A DNA stretch of 40,953 nucleotides from Deltaproteobacteria bacterium (GCA_013286765.1 JABDFB010000007.1:1-40953); one strand, 5' to 3'. Numbered from the stretch's first letter, positions 16,233 to 25,048 are shown. Translations and numbers: made by a program. The notes: a model not told the origin generated them from the sequence alone.

Positions 16233-17942
16233 TTAAGGGTGCATGCCGGCAGTGGTCCCAGTGCTAGAGGCAGGATTGCTAGTACCAGTAGAAGTTTGTG
16301 TGGCAGGGGTTGTCTGCGCCAATGCAAGGACTAAATTCAAAATAGAACTATCAAGATAAAGGGTAGTACTCGCTAGGGTGAGATAGGCAGCCAAATTGTT
16401 AAACATGGTTCCTACAAAGGAACTTTGTGCGACCGTAAAATCACAGCAATTAAGAAAGCTACTACAAATTGCATCGGGTGTAGTTGCACCAGCGGATGCA
16501 GTTGAATTTGTAGGTGTGGAATTGGAGGCAGAAGTTCCAGTGTGGGAAGTGTCCGGAGGTTTAGTATAAGAAGTCCCCGGAACTGCCAGGCTAGAAGGTA
16601 CGATGGGAATTCCCCCCGAGGTTATTGGAGTGCCAGGATAAAAACCGAACTCTGCAGTACTGAGACCACTAACTGCGGCAGGTGATGGGGTAGCGCTTTG
16701 CGGTGTTGCGTCGGCCAATATTGATGGTGTTGGAATCGACGACGCAGCATTTGTCTGTACTACATAGTTAGAAACAACACTTCCCTGAATACTTGTCGAT
16801 GCCCCAACTGGAGGTGATCCAACATAAGTAAAAAGGCTTTGTACGCTCTGAATTGTGCTAAAATTCTGAGTGACGGCTTGCATGGGGGATTGTGTAGAAT
16901 TTAACAATGATTGCATGGATTGCATCAAGGCCAGCAATGTACTTGCATTCTTTACTATTATAGAACTGAGATTGATGGCGAGGCCAAGTTCCTGAATTCC
17001 ATAGGCGCCAAGAGATACCTTGGCAGCTTGGTTACCTACTAGGGCAGCCGTTACGAGAATTTTTTGATTATACCAATTGCAACAGTTCGCAGCGTTTTTA
17101 CACTCCGGAAGGTTAAAGGCGGCTTGAGAGATAGTAGGGGGTCGTGATGCCGTCTGTTCGCTATTAAAAAGCCGCGATTCAGTCTCTTGGAGCGCGCTTT
17201 GTGCATTGGCATACTGTTGAGCGGTAGCCTTCACTCCGACTGCTGATGATGCTATTCTAACGGAGGTCGACACAATAGATACTATTTGAGAAGCGATTTG
17301 AAGACTCAGCGCACCTGTTGAGACAAGGGTTGGAAGATTTACAGTAACTTGATTTATGTTGGCAAGTAGTGAAATCGTATTCCAACCCGTTTGAGAATCT
17401 GACGTTAGGCCTGGGAGTGTTGTATTATTTCGTTGGGTTAAAGAACTTAATAACATCTGTTGAACGTTTGAGTTTGTTTGTGCGAGCGCCGGTGCATTAC
17501 CAGGAGTTATTGCTTCAAGATTTTTCGAGACTTGCAAGAGCAAGTTGATCAGGGCTCCTTGATCAGTGATTCCTTGAGGGAAAATCTGAGCGATTGATGA
17601 TGCAGTTCCAGAACTTGCAGGAGAAGAACTACTTGCCAAGAGAGCACTAGTTAAGCTGGAATTTCCAGTCGCCTCGGTTAGCCCTTGTGTAAACGTCTGG
17701 CCTGCATACGCAATTGGATCTTGGAATATATCTGACTGAGAATAAGCCGAATTAGAGCTCGGACCTGTAGCCGACGGACCGAATAGTGCCGCAAGATCTG
17801 GTGGAAGGGGAGGGCTCTTACCGAGATCCCCAGCCCGACAAGTCGAAACTGTCAAAATTAGAAAAAAAAGGGTTAAAAAACCCAATAGGTTACTGAATCC
17901 GAATGCTACTGAGCCAAGCCAGATACTTCTAGAATTACGCAT
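16233..17942 (-). CDS. Large secreted Ser/Thr/Ala-rich protein, unknown function
   Basis: A 569-residue protein with an N-terminal hydrophobic signal (residues 10-37, ending CRAG). The rest is rich in Ser, Thr, Ala, Gln and Pro with long low-complexity stretches. Two similar Cys motifs stand out: CKNAANCCNWYNQKI near residue 286 and CSSFLNCCDFTVAQS near 504, each C-x5-CC followed by an amphipathic helical stretch. These suggest an internal duplication with disulfide-linked helical modules. I recognise no family. It lies on the same strand downstream of the PP2C gene and may belong with the secreted proteins. Confidence 0.6.
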   Translation of the reverse strand: MRNSRSIWLGSVAFGFSNLLGFLTLFFLILTVSTCRAGDLGKSPPLPPDLAALFGPSATGPSSNSAYSQSDIFQDPIAYAGQTFTQGLTEATGNSSLTSALLASSSSPASSGTASSIAQIFPQGITDQGALINLLLQVSKNLEAITPGNAPALAQTNSNVQQMLLSSLTQRNNTTLPGLTSDSQTGWNTISLLANINQVTVNLPTLVSTGALSLQIASQIVSIVSTSVRIASSAVGVKATAQQYANAQSALQETESRLFNSEQTASRPPTISQAAFNLPECKNAANCCNWYNQKILVTAALVGNQAAKVSLGAYGIQELGLAINLSSIIVKNASTLLALMQSMQSLLNSTQSPMQAVTQNFSTIQSVQSLFTYVGSPPVGASTSIQGSVVSNYVVQTNAASSIPTPSILADATPQSATPSPAAVSGLSTAEFGFYPGTPITSGGIPIVPSSLAVPGTSYTKPPDTSHTGTSASNSTPTNSTASAGATTPDAICSSFLNCCDFTVAQSSFVGTMFNNLAAYLTLASTTLYLDSSILNLVLALAQTTPATQTSTGTSNPASSTGTTAGMHP

Positions 17943-18068
17943 GTTGGTTTACTGCCATCTAAACAAGGACCAAATAAGGACAAAATCTGGCAACATTTTT
18001 AGTCTGGGCGGAATGATAAAGCAATGAAAAATATTCTTTACAGGTAGGTACAGCGACCACTGTAAAGA

Positions 18069-19517
18069 CTACTCGTCTCTTTTTCTAGAAACTACAATCG
18101 CGGACAGGTTATCTGTGCTTTTGCGAAGGAGGCCTTCGTCCACAAGTTCTTTAGCAGCCGTTTGGGCATCTTCTCCACTCATCAGTGAATCGTAGACAAG
18201 TTGTCCAATAATGGAATCCTTCGTCATGCCTTCGTAAATCCCGTCGTCCACCAGGACCAATGCAACCCAATTTGGGGGTAACACGAATTGGGACACATCT
18301 GCTTTTCGATTTACCCGCCATGACCAGTCGCCAACGGCTCTTGGTACTGCCAGGCCCGTACTTTTGCTGTTAGCTAACCTCGGAACGCCAGGCCCGATTT
18401 TGTCGGAGACTAGTTCACCAGTCGTCTCACTTACTCGAAGGTAAAATATCTCACCACCGAGGTTACGTTCAACAATATTCCGTTCATCTTGGTCAGTAAG
18501 GCGATGATCTAGGGTCAAGCGCGTTACTAAGGCTTTATTATCGTTTCCAGTGATGAGAAGTAATCTTACATCTCCAATGTTAAATATATCAAGGACAAGT
18601 CTTCTTACTTTACGGGTTGGACTCCTAAGAGAGGGGATCAGGGCATAACGCATGGAAAACCCGGCAAGGACGGCCCCGCTCGTTGGAGCATAGTCTGGAT
18701 TATTCATGGTCATGCGGTATAGAGTTCCGTGAAGGGTAGTAGGAGTTTCTAATAAGGAATCAGAGGGCTGTTGGTCGGGCCTATTTGCATCCTCTTCGGT
18801 GACGAATAACTTTGCGATAGCGTCGCTTGTTTTTTCGGAAGAATCCCGCTCTTCGGGCGTCATTTCCTTAAATCGCTTTGTGATCATTTTCGGAAAAATG
18901 TCAGATACTACTTTCGACAAATGTCGATCAAGAGGGATAGAGCCATTGGCTCTTTCTTCGCACGAAGCATTATTTCCGTGGCCGTCCACAAGAATAACTA
19001 CTCCTAAGCCCCCATCAATTCCACTGTCCTTTTTGCTGAACCACTTTGCAGACAAGCTATCCTCTAATACAGTGTATCTTTTCGTAGAGGGATTCCCCAC
19101 ACATTCTGCAGCACCAACTTCAAAAATACTTCCAAACGGGATACTCTTGCTGCTTAGTTCTTTCTTTTCGTCTAGTTCATCAAAAGCAGCTTCCCACTCA
19201 GGGGAGAAAGGGTCTTCACGTTCTTGGACTATCCCGTTTTTTTCATCATCTTCTTGCTGTTGCCTAATCTTCTCACAAAGAGGGTCAATTGCAGGTCGGC
19301 TTTTGATGGGCGGGACCTTTCCTTTCAAAGACTCTCGTTGCTTGGATGTAAGCGATTTGGGCGACTGTTTTTCATGTATAAAGGGGTTTTCGGATTCTTT
19401 AGCTTCTACGGTTGAATCCATCGCTAAGGAGATGGTGGGATATGTCAACGGATTCCCAAAGTATAGGCTCACGGCTATTACTAAAAGAGATCTTTTTTTA
19501 TCCATAGTATTTGGCAT
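18069..19517 (-). CDS. Secreted PP2C-family (PPM) Ser/Thr protein phosphatase
   Basis: A 482-residue protein; Met5 (19505) is an alternative start. A signal peptide ends at ISLAMDSTVEAKE, the same A-M-D leader seen in the zinc-finger proteins. A charged spacer follows, then a PPM domain at about 130-478 with motifs in order: RYTVLEDS (147-154), VDGHGN with metal-binding Asp178, FNIGDVRLLLI (312-322), LTLDHRLTDQDE then GGEIFY, GLAVPRAVGDWSW (388-400), VLVDDGIYEG (421-430), and TDNLSAIVV with Asp469. The metal ligands look complete, so the enzyme is probably active. PP2C enzymes remove phosphate from Ser/Thr; a secreted form next to finger proteins suggests a host target, which is inference. 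Confidence 0.82.
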   Translation of the reverse strand: MPNTMDKKRSLLVIAVSLYFGNPLTYPTISLAMDSTVEAKESENPFIHEKQSPKSLTSKQRESLKGKVPPIKSRPAIDPLCEKIRQQQEDDEKNGIVQEREDPFSPEWEAAFDELDEKKELSSKSIPFGSIFEVGAAECVGNPSTKRYTVLEDSLSAKWFSKKDSGIDGGLGVVILVDGHGNNASCEERANGSIPLDRHLSKVVSDIFPKMITKRFKEMTPEERDSSEKTSDAIAKLFVTEEDANRPDQQPSDSLLETPTTLHGTLYRMTMNNPDYAPTSGAVLAGFSMRYALIPSLRSPTRKVRRLVLDIFNIGDVRLLLITGNDNKALVTRLTLDHRLTDQDERNIVERNLGGEIFYLRVSETTGELVSDKIGPGVPRLANSKSTGLAVPRAVGDWSWRVNRKADVSQFVLPPNWVALVLVDDGIYEGMTKDSIIGQLVYDSLMSGEDAQTAAKELVDEGLLRKSTDNLSAIVVSRKRDE

Positions 19518-19534
19518 GAGTCACTGCTAGCAAA

Positions 19535-19553
19535 ATTGACTCATTTAGTCAAT
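19535..19553. promoter_or_regulatory. Inverted repeat just upstream of the phosphatase gene
   Basis: The arms attgact and agtcaat are separated by five bases and lie 18 bases before the start codon on the minus strand. It could form a leader hairpin or bind a regulator. Confidence 0.3.
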
Positions 19554-19570
19554 AAAAGCAGATGAAACTA

Positions 19571-19591
19571 TATAAACTTAATAAGTTTATA
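19571..19591. promoter_or_regulatory. Perfect AT-rich dyad between zinc-finger and phosphatase genes
   Basis: The 10-base arms tataaactta and taagtttata flank a single central base, giving perfect symmetry. There is no T-run placed for a terminator on the coding strand, so an operator is more likely. Confidence 0.4.
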
Positions 19592-19651
19592 TTTGCTTGA
19601 GAGATTCCCTTAACAGCTCTTGGAACTGCTAGCTATTGAGAATAGAGCAAT

Positions 19652-22177
19652 TTAAAGGAACGGATCCGCATCTTCCTCTAGTGCTATTGGTAGTGATAGT
19701 GGAGCTATATCATCTTCTATTGATTCCGGTTTAGCGTCAGAACTTAGCAATAAGGGAATACTTGTTAGTAAAGCAGAAGTTTGGTTGTTTAAAATCTGGG
19801 GTTGTTGGGTCGTCGGAGCGCATTTCGCTACCTTGTCCTTTCCAAGCCGGTCCTCTATTTGTTCAACCGACAACCCGGTAATTTCAGAGAGAACGAATAA
19901 CTCCTTTTTTGTTGTCAACTTGTTCGCAGTTTTGATTAACCAGGTTTCTAGGACTTTAGTAGAGTCAACATCAGGAGTGCCCTCTCCTCGTGAGATCAAT
20001 GCTGCGAAAGTCATCCGATCATCTTGATAGGCTTGTCGTATATTATTGAAATCTGAATCAGTGAGATATTTTAATTCCCATTTATTTTTTCCAGCGATAC
20101 TAAGACCAAGTTCTTCTTTCATTTTATTAATTTGATCACGATAGTTATTCTTCTCATTAGTGAACAAGTTATCCAGCTGTCTTGGTACTTCATCGACAAC
20201 CTTCAGCAGCACTTCTTTATCTACGCCAGTTGGAAAAGGAGACTTAAGGTTTCTTAAAAACCAGTCTCGCAGAATTTTTCTTGTACAGTAGTAGATTTGA
20301 GTTGTTTTTCTTGAGGTAGGTAACTCCGCGTTCGGCACTTTAAATTCAAAGCTGGAATTTAACTTTTGTTTTTTACTAGCCACTGGAGCTGCTGAGGGTA
20401 AGTGGTCCGGAATACTTGGGTCATCCCAAATAGAGGGTGGAATTGGATCTCTAGATAGTGCACTAAAAAGTCCGTTTTCGTCATCGTCTGCATTATCAAA
20501 GTTTACACTATCTAAACTGGACTCTGGAACTGCCGATAGTGGGTCATCCCAAATAGAGGGTGGAATTGGATCTCTAGATAATGCACTAAAAAATCCGTTT
20601 GCGTTACCATCTACATTTTCTACGTCCACACTATCTAAACTGGACTCTGGAACTGCCGATAGTGGGTAATCCGGAATGCTTGGGTCATCCCAAATAGAGG
20701 GTGGAATTGGATCTCTAGATAATGCACTAAAAAATCCGTTTGCGTTATCATCTACATTATCTACGTCCACACTATCTAAACTGGACTCTGGAACTGCCGA
20801 TAGTGGGTAATCCGGAATGCTTGGGTCATCCCAAATAGAGGGTGGAATTGGATCCCTAGACAATGCAGTAAAAAATCCGTTTGCGTCATCATCGGCATTA
20901 TCTACGTCCATACTATCTACACTGGTCTTTGAATGTGGCGGCACGGATGAAGAAGAATTTCTTATTTCAGACAACTCTATTCCGATTCTCTTTCGTTTCT
21001 TACCCTTCGCTATGCTGCGAGCGGGTAGGTTTTCAAACGTAGGTGCGCCTAGAGGGATAGTTATAGTTACTGGGTTGTCGTATCTATCAACGGTGCTAGC
21101 ACCGATTGAACTATTAGTTTTAGATTCGAAATGAGATCCTGGCGTGAGTTGAATGATTTCATTTGTTTTCAGTTCTCCTGTTTTTCTCGCCTTATTCTTA
21201 TTTTCTAGTTCAGAGCTCTCAGAGTCTGACTCAGACACGGTTTCTAAATCTTTTTCGGGAGCATCTATTTTATGACAAATGTGGCTGTCCAGGTAACGCT
21301 GGCTGGAGTATCCTTTTTGACACATTGAACAGAAGAATGTTCTTCTCTCTTCCAGGGATTTGCCGCAGTCTTTTTTGTGTCTGTTTAGATTACATTGTAG
21401 CGTGAATTTTCTTTCGCATTTTGAACAAACGAATGTTTTTCGCTCATCCAGCGGTTTGTTGCAGTTTTTTTCGTGGTCGGTCAGGCCATTTTGTCGCGTG
21501 AATCCTTTTTTACATTTTGAACAAACAAATTTCTTTTTATCTTCCAGGGATTTGTCGCAGTTTTTTTCGTGCTTGGTCAAGCTACTTTTTTGCGTGAACC
21601 CATTTTTGCATTTTGAACAGACAAAGTTTCTTTTCTCCTCCAGGGATTTGTCACAGCCTTTTTCGTGTCTTCTCAGGCTATCAGGGTCTGTGAACCTCTT
21701 TTCGCATTTTTGACAAACAAAGTTTCTTTTCTCTTCTAGGGATTTGCCGCAACCTTTTGCGTGTCTGGTCAGGTGAATTGGTTGCGTGAATCCTTTTTGG
21801 CATTTTTGGCAAACGAATGTACTTCTCTCCTCTAGGGATTTGCCGCAGTTTTTCTTATGTCTTCTCAGGCTATCTTTTCGCTCGAACTCTTTTTGGCATT
21901 TTGGACAAGCATTTTTGTTTTCTTTAGTAGAGGTTTTGTCTGTCGTAACAACGCTTGGTGCTGGATCTGCTGCTTGAGCACTTGGTGCTAGTGCTGTTTC
22001 AGAATGATTTTCCTGGGAAAGAGCACCCGCAGTTGGAGCTGCTTTTCTGACATTCGTCTCAAACTCAGCATCCATTGCTATTGCTGCGGTTAAAAAACTG
22101 AGGTGAAACAGCATTAATACAGGCGCGATAATGTTATACATACACATACTTAAATCATGAGAAATAGTATTTTTCAA
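19652..22177 (-). CDS. Secreted seven-finger C2HC zinc-finger protein with acidic 47-residue repeats
   Basis: An 841-residue reading. The leader conservation with the paralogue ends right before Met11/Met13, so the true start is probably 22147 or 22141. A signal peptide ends at TAAIAMDAEFE. Seven fingers run from about residue 91 to 320 with C-x2-C-x12-H-x3-C spacing and linkers such as CGKSLEEKRNF; this is the classic eukaryotic spacing with the last His replaced by Cys. Then follow SESDSESSE, the EIIQLTPGSHFESK module shared with the SET protein, four proline/acidic repeats (DPIPPSIWDDPSIPDY core), a basic KKQK, and a ~190-residue helical C-terminal domain of unknown family. Nucleic-acid binding in a host cell is inference. 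Confidence 0.8.
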   Translation of the reverse strand: MKNTISHDLSMCMYNIIAPVLMLFHLSFLTAAIAMDAEFETNVRKAAPTAGALSQENHSETALAPSAQAADPAPSVVTTDKTSTKENKNACPKCQKEFERKDSLRRHKKNCGKSLEERSTFVCQKCQKGFTQPIHLTRHAKGCGKSLEEKRNFVCQKCEKRFTDPDSLRRHEKGCDKSLEEKRNFVCSKCKNGFTQKSSLTKHEKNCDKSLEDKKKFVCSKCKKGFTRQNGLTDHEKNCNKPLDERKTFVCSKCERKFTLQCNLNRHKKDCGKSLEERRTFFCSMCQKGYSSQRYLDSHICHKIDAPEKDLETVSESDSESSELENKNKARKTGELKTNEIIQLTPGSHFESKTNSSIGASTVDRYDNPVTITIPLGAPTFENLPARSIAKGKKRKRIGIELSEIRNSSSSVPPHSKTSVDSMDVDNADDDANGFFTALSRDPIPPSIWDDPSIPDYPLSAVPESSLDSVDVDNVDDNANGFFSALSRDPIPPSIWDDPSIPDYPLSAVPESSLDSVDVENVDGNANGFFSALSRDPIPPSIWDDPLSAVPESSLDSVNFDNADDDENGLFSALSRDPIPPSIWDDPSIPDHLPSAAPVASKKQKLNSSFEFKVPNAELPTSRKTTQIYYCTRKILRDWFLRNLKSPFPTGVDKEVLLKVVDEVPRQLDNLFTNEKNNYRDQINKMKEELGLSIAGKNKWELKYLTDSDFNNIRQAYQDDRMTFAALISRGEGTPDVDSTKVLETWLIKTANKLTTKKELFVLSEITGLSVEQIEDRLGKDKVAKCAPTTQQPQILNNQTSALLTSIPLLLSSDAKPESIEDDIAPLSLPIALEEDADPFL
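20425..20970 (-). repeat. Four in-frame tandem repeats of ~141 bp in the zinc-finger gene
   Basis: The marker cccaaatagaggg recurs at 20425, 20548, 20689 and 20830. Two spacings are 141 bases (47 codons) and one is 123 bases (41 codons), all multiples of three. Units are nearly identical in DNA, which indicates recent expansion. Confidence 0.85.
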
Positions 22178-22302
22178 TTATTTAAATATAACTAGCATAC
22201 TTTATGCTCGGTCAGAAAGGATGTCTCCTTTTAAACTAATATCCACTATGTTAATTTAATAGTTTCTAGCCTAAACCACGCGCTCAATTGGACTTTCGGC
22301 TC
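22145..22302 (-). promoter_or_regulatory. Upstream element shared with the decayed zinc-finger gene
   Basis: On the minus strand this reads gagccgaaagtc, then ggctagaaac, and later tatatttaa and tcatgatttaagta, in the same order as at 11696-11856. The second block overlaps the first codons of the long reading, which argues that translation begins a little further downstream. Confidence 0.6.
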
Positions 22303-22457
22303 TCTCTTAGGCCACACCGAGCTCTTCGCCTTTGTTTATTTAAAGAACTCAGTCTAAAGGCAGGGGATTCTCAGCGGGTTAGGCGATTTTTATAAACTTC
22401 TATAATGCGAGGTCTTCCAAAGATGGTATCTCCGCAAGGCTTGAAGAACTCTGCAGT

Positions 22458-22535
22458 CCCCAAATAGAGGGTGGAATTGGATCTTTAGGCAATGCACTAA
22501 AAAGCCCCCGCTTACGTCATCTCGTCTGCATTGAT
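22458..22535 (-). pseudogene. Orphan fragment of the zinc-finger gene repeat
   Basis: About 78 bases closely match the 141-bp repeat unit (cccaaatagagggtggaatt through aatgcactaaaaag and ctcgtctgcatt) but with small indels and no open frame. It lies ~280 bases upstream of the gene, in the same orientation, and looks like the remains of another copy. Confidence 0.7.
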
Positions 22536-22622
22536 AGCAGACAACTTGAGTGGAGTTCGTGATCCGGTTGCGTAAATCATCTCTCCGTTGGACAATAGTC
22601 TAAGGAACGGAGGTGTTTCGCT

Positions 22623-23786
22623 ATGAGAAGACGCTTTTTTTGGGTTTTGGGTTTTGCCTTGGTGATTTTTTCGATAAGCTACGCCTTTCTATTTTGGCAG
22701 CTGGCTCTTACTTTTCAAAATCACTTTTGTTTTGGATTCATTCTCTGTCTTCCCTTTGTATTTATTCTCGCCCATTTTATCGTGATGTTTCTAGATTTGG
22801 ATGTAGAGTCCGACTCGAATAAATCAGTGATTCTATTTTTTCAAAAGTCTCTTCAATCGGCAGCTTACTTTTCAATGCCGGTTTTGAGTTTACTTGTATC
22901 TTTATTTGTAATGCGAATAGGGATATTTGCTGCTTTATTTCTGATTCGGCCTGATTTAATAGAAGTGCTCTTTTCCGTCCCTGCTACGTTAGCGCTATTT
23001 AGTCTAACAGTTCTTTTAGTTGGAATAGGTGCATGGATTGCTCGTCGAGGACTAAAAGTTAGAAGTGTTCAGCTCTTCTACCCAGGATTAAATCCGGATC
23101 TGAATGGGATAAACCTAGTTCAGATCAGTGATTTACATATGGGCGCCACTATTCACGCAGACTATGTAAAAAAAGTGGTGGATCAAGTCAATGCTTTGCA
23201 ATCTGATTTTATAGTTCTCACAGGGGATATTGGCGACGGAGATCCCAAGAGTCATTCCGAAAGCCTACGCGAGTTGAGTTTTTTGAAGACGCGCGGAAAC
23301 ACACAGCCTTCGATTTTTTATGTGACGGGAAATCACGAATATTATTGGGGTGGTGCCGACTGGATCGAGGCAATCCGGAAATGTGGGATCACCCCTCTTC
23401 TAAACTCTAATCAAATAATCACGAGAGGTTCAGCCCGTCTCGGAATTGCGGGTGTTACAGACTCGGAACCCGATCCAAAAAAAGCTTTTGAGGGATTAGC
23501 GGATATTAATTTCAGAATTCTCCTAGCTCATCAACCAGGCATCGCCGAAAAGGCAGCTGCCCTAGGATTCGATCTGCAACTTTCAGGGCATACTCACGGC
23601 GGGCAGTTTTTTCCGTGGACTCTGGTAATCCGAAAAATTCACCGTTTTCATCTCGGCCTATTCCAACTTGGAAAAATGAAAATCTACGTCAACGCCGGTA
23701 CAGGAAGCTGGGGTCCTCCAATTCGCTTGGGAACTCGCCCTGAAATCACGCACCTTTTTATTCGGGCGTTGAAAGAATCGGATTGA
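22623..23786 (+). CDS. Membrane-anchored metallophosphoesterase (YaeI/YkuE-like)
   Basis: A 387-residue protein with about four hydrophobic segments in residues 1-140, followed by a calcineurin-like phosphoesterase domain: ISDLHMG near 168-174, LTGDIGDGD near 198, VTGNHEYYWGG near 237, LLAHQPG near 297 and SGHTHGGQFFP near 315-325. These supply the full set of metal ligands (D-x-H, GD, GNHE, H, GHTH). Relatives in this branch act at the membrane, in some cases on lipid-A precursors or unknown phosphodiesters. The start is supported by a GGAGG site nine bases upstream. The gene appears to be a single unit. Confidence 0.9.
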   Translation: MRRRFFWVLGFALVIFSISYAFLFWQLALTFQNHFCFGFILCLPFVFILAHFIVMFLDLDVESDSNKSVILFFQKSLQSAAYFSMPVLSLLVSLFVMRIGIFAALFLIRPDLIEVLFSVPATLALFSLTVLLVGIGAWIARRGLKVRSVQLFYPGLNPDLNGINLVQISDLHMGATIHADYVKKVVDQVNALQSDFIVLTGDIGDGDPKSHSESLRELSFLKTRGNTQPSIFYVTGNHEYYWGGADWIEAIRKCGITPLLNSNQIITRGSARLGIAGVTDSEPDPKKAFEGLADINFRILLAHQPGIAEKAAALGFDLQLSGHTHGGQFFPWTLVIRKIHRFHLGLFQLGKMKIYVNAGTGSWGPPIRLGTRPEITHLFIRALKESD

Positions 23787-23819
23787 CCCTTTTTAGAAGG
23801 TGCTTAAACCTGTTCCAGA

Positions 23820-23897
23820 TGAAATGTATAGGGTCTAGATATGTAAATTTAAGTTGCCAACTGTAACAAACAGATTTAATAGGTACTACTTTTGGAA
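23820..23897 (+). repeat. Direct repeat copy A, upstream of the DUF1016 nuclease
   Basis: This ~78-base segment is roughly 80 percent identical to 25406-25487 by eye. Shared words are tatgtaaattta, ttgcca and acagatttaataggtact. It lies 80 bases before the nuclease gene. Confidence 0.7.
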
Positions 23898-23977
23898 GGA
23901 AAGCATAGGCCCGAACTAAGGGATGGCGATCAGCTAAACCGATTCGGTTCGAATCTGTTGTGTAAGGTAGTCTGTCT

Positions 23978-25048
23978 ATGAAATCTAAAGCATATATAGA
24001 AATGCTTCGTGAACTTGTTTCTCTTCTTGAGAATGCAAGAAAAGCTTCTGTTCGAGCTGTAAATTTCGTAATGACTACAACATATTGGGAAATTGGGCGA
24101 AGAATTTTTGAGGAAGAACAGTTAGGGGGCTCGCGAGCGAAAAATTATGGGAAAGAGATAGTCGAACGTCTTTCGGTTGATTTGACTAAAAAATTTGGGA
24201 GAGGATTTGGTCGAACTAACCTTTTCCAAATGCGTGCCTTTTATCTCGCTTTTCCGAAGATTGTCCAGACACCGTCTGGACAATCTATAGGATCGCAGAT
24301 TTTCCCACTACCATGGTCGCACTATGTGCGTCTGCTTTCAGTACAAAATACTTCGGCGAGACAATTCTATTTGCAAGAAGCCTTAAAGGGAGGCTGGAGT
24401 TTCCGTCAGCTAGATAGGCAGATTTCTACGCTTTTTTACGAGCGTTCTTTTAATACAAAGAACAAAGAAAGAATACGAGATAAGGGCGAATCGCGAAAGT
24501 CTCATGCCGAAGAATTGCCAGAGGATCAGATCAAGGATCCTTTTGTTTTAGAGTTTCTCGATCTTAAAGACGAATATTCAGAACGTGATTTAGAAGAAGC
24601 CCTAATTTACCATCTTGAATCATTTCTGCTTGAGCTGGGTGGCCAATTCACTTTTGTTGGTCGTCAGAAAAGACTTCGCGTAGGAAATGAATGGTATCGA
24701 GTCGATCTAGTATTCTTTCATCGTCGCCTTAAGTGTTTAGTGTTGATTGATCTCAAACTTGGTAAATTCACACATGCGGATGCTGGTCAAATGCATCTCT
24801 ATTTGAACTATGCGAAGGAACACTGGCTTTATCCGGAAGAGAATCCTCCCGTTGGACTAATTCTGTGTGCTGAAAAAGATGAGATGGTTGCTAAATATTC
24901 CCTCGAGGGGCTTCCGAACAAGATTCTTGCAGCGCAATATAGGACCTCGTTGCCTCAAGAGGCAGAACTGATCGCCGAGCTACAGAAAACTCGGAAATTG
25001 CTTAAACAGCGCAAGAAAATGTTGCCTGGAATTGAGGGTAGTTGTTAA
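23978..25048 (+). CDS. YhcG/DUF1016-family PDDEXK nuclease
   Basis: A 356-residue protein of the YhcG (DUF1016) family. The N-terminal helical domain is recognised by VNFVMTTTYWEIGRRI and by GRGFGRTNLFQMRAFYLAFP, the conserved centre of the family. The C-terminal half is a PDDEXK nuclease fold: LLELGGQFTFVGRQKRLRV, then YRVDLVFFHRRLKCLVLIDLKLGKF, where Asp and the D-x-K give the catalytic core, and a Q-x-Y/L helix at GQMHLYLNYAKE. Members are often found near restriction-modification or mobile elements and are thought to act in DNA processing or defence. Copies of an ~80 bp repeat flank this gene and its small neighbour. Confidence 0.9.
   Translation: MKSKAYIEMLRELVSLLENARKASVRAVNFVMTTTYWEIGRRIFEEEQLGGSRAKNYGKEIVERLSVDLTKKFGRGFGRTNLFQMRAFYLAFPKIVQTPSGQSIGSQIFPLPWSHYVRLLSVQNTSARQFYLQEALKGGWSFRQLDRQISTLFYERSFNTKNKERIRDKGESRKSHAEELPEDQIKDPFVLEFLDLKDEYSERDLEEALIYHLESFLLELGGQFTFVGRQKRLRVGNEWYRVDLVFFHRRLKCLVLIDLKLGKFTHADAGQMHLYLNYAKEHWLYPEENPPVGLILCAEKDEMVAKYSLEGLPNKILAAQYRTSLPQEAELIAELQKTRKLLKQRKKMLPGIEGSC

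Noticed and set aside
18799..19530. A 243-codon plus-strand frame opposite the phosphatase gene
   Set aside because: It is the complement of a well-supported PP2C gene and its Ser/Phe-rich content is typical of a shadow frame.
20425..20970. CRISPR-like array
   Set aside because: The repeats are long, in frame, without unique spacers, and encode protein; no cas genes occur in the window.
21163..21977. Plus-strand frames opposite the finger array
   Set aside because: Their repeating FxHFxQTN patterns are only the antisense image of the finger repeats.
23940..23965. tRNA T-arm-like word ggttcgaatc, also near 29582, as attachment-site remnants
   Set aside because: It does not match the T-arm of the tRNA-Thr here (ggttcaaatc) and no further tRNA structure surrounds it; probably chance.
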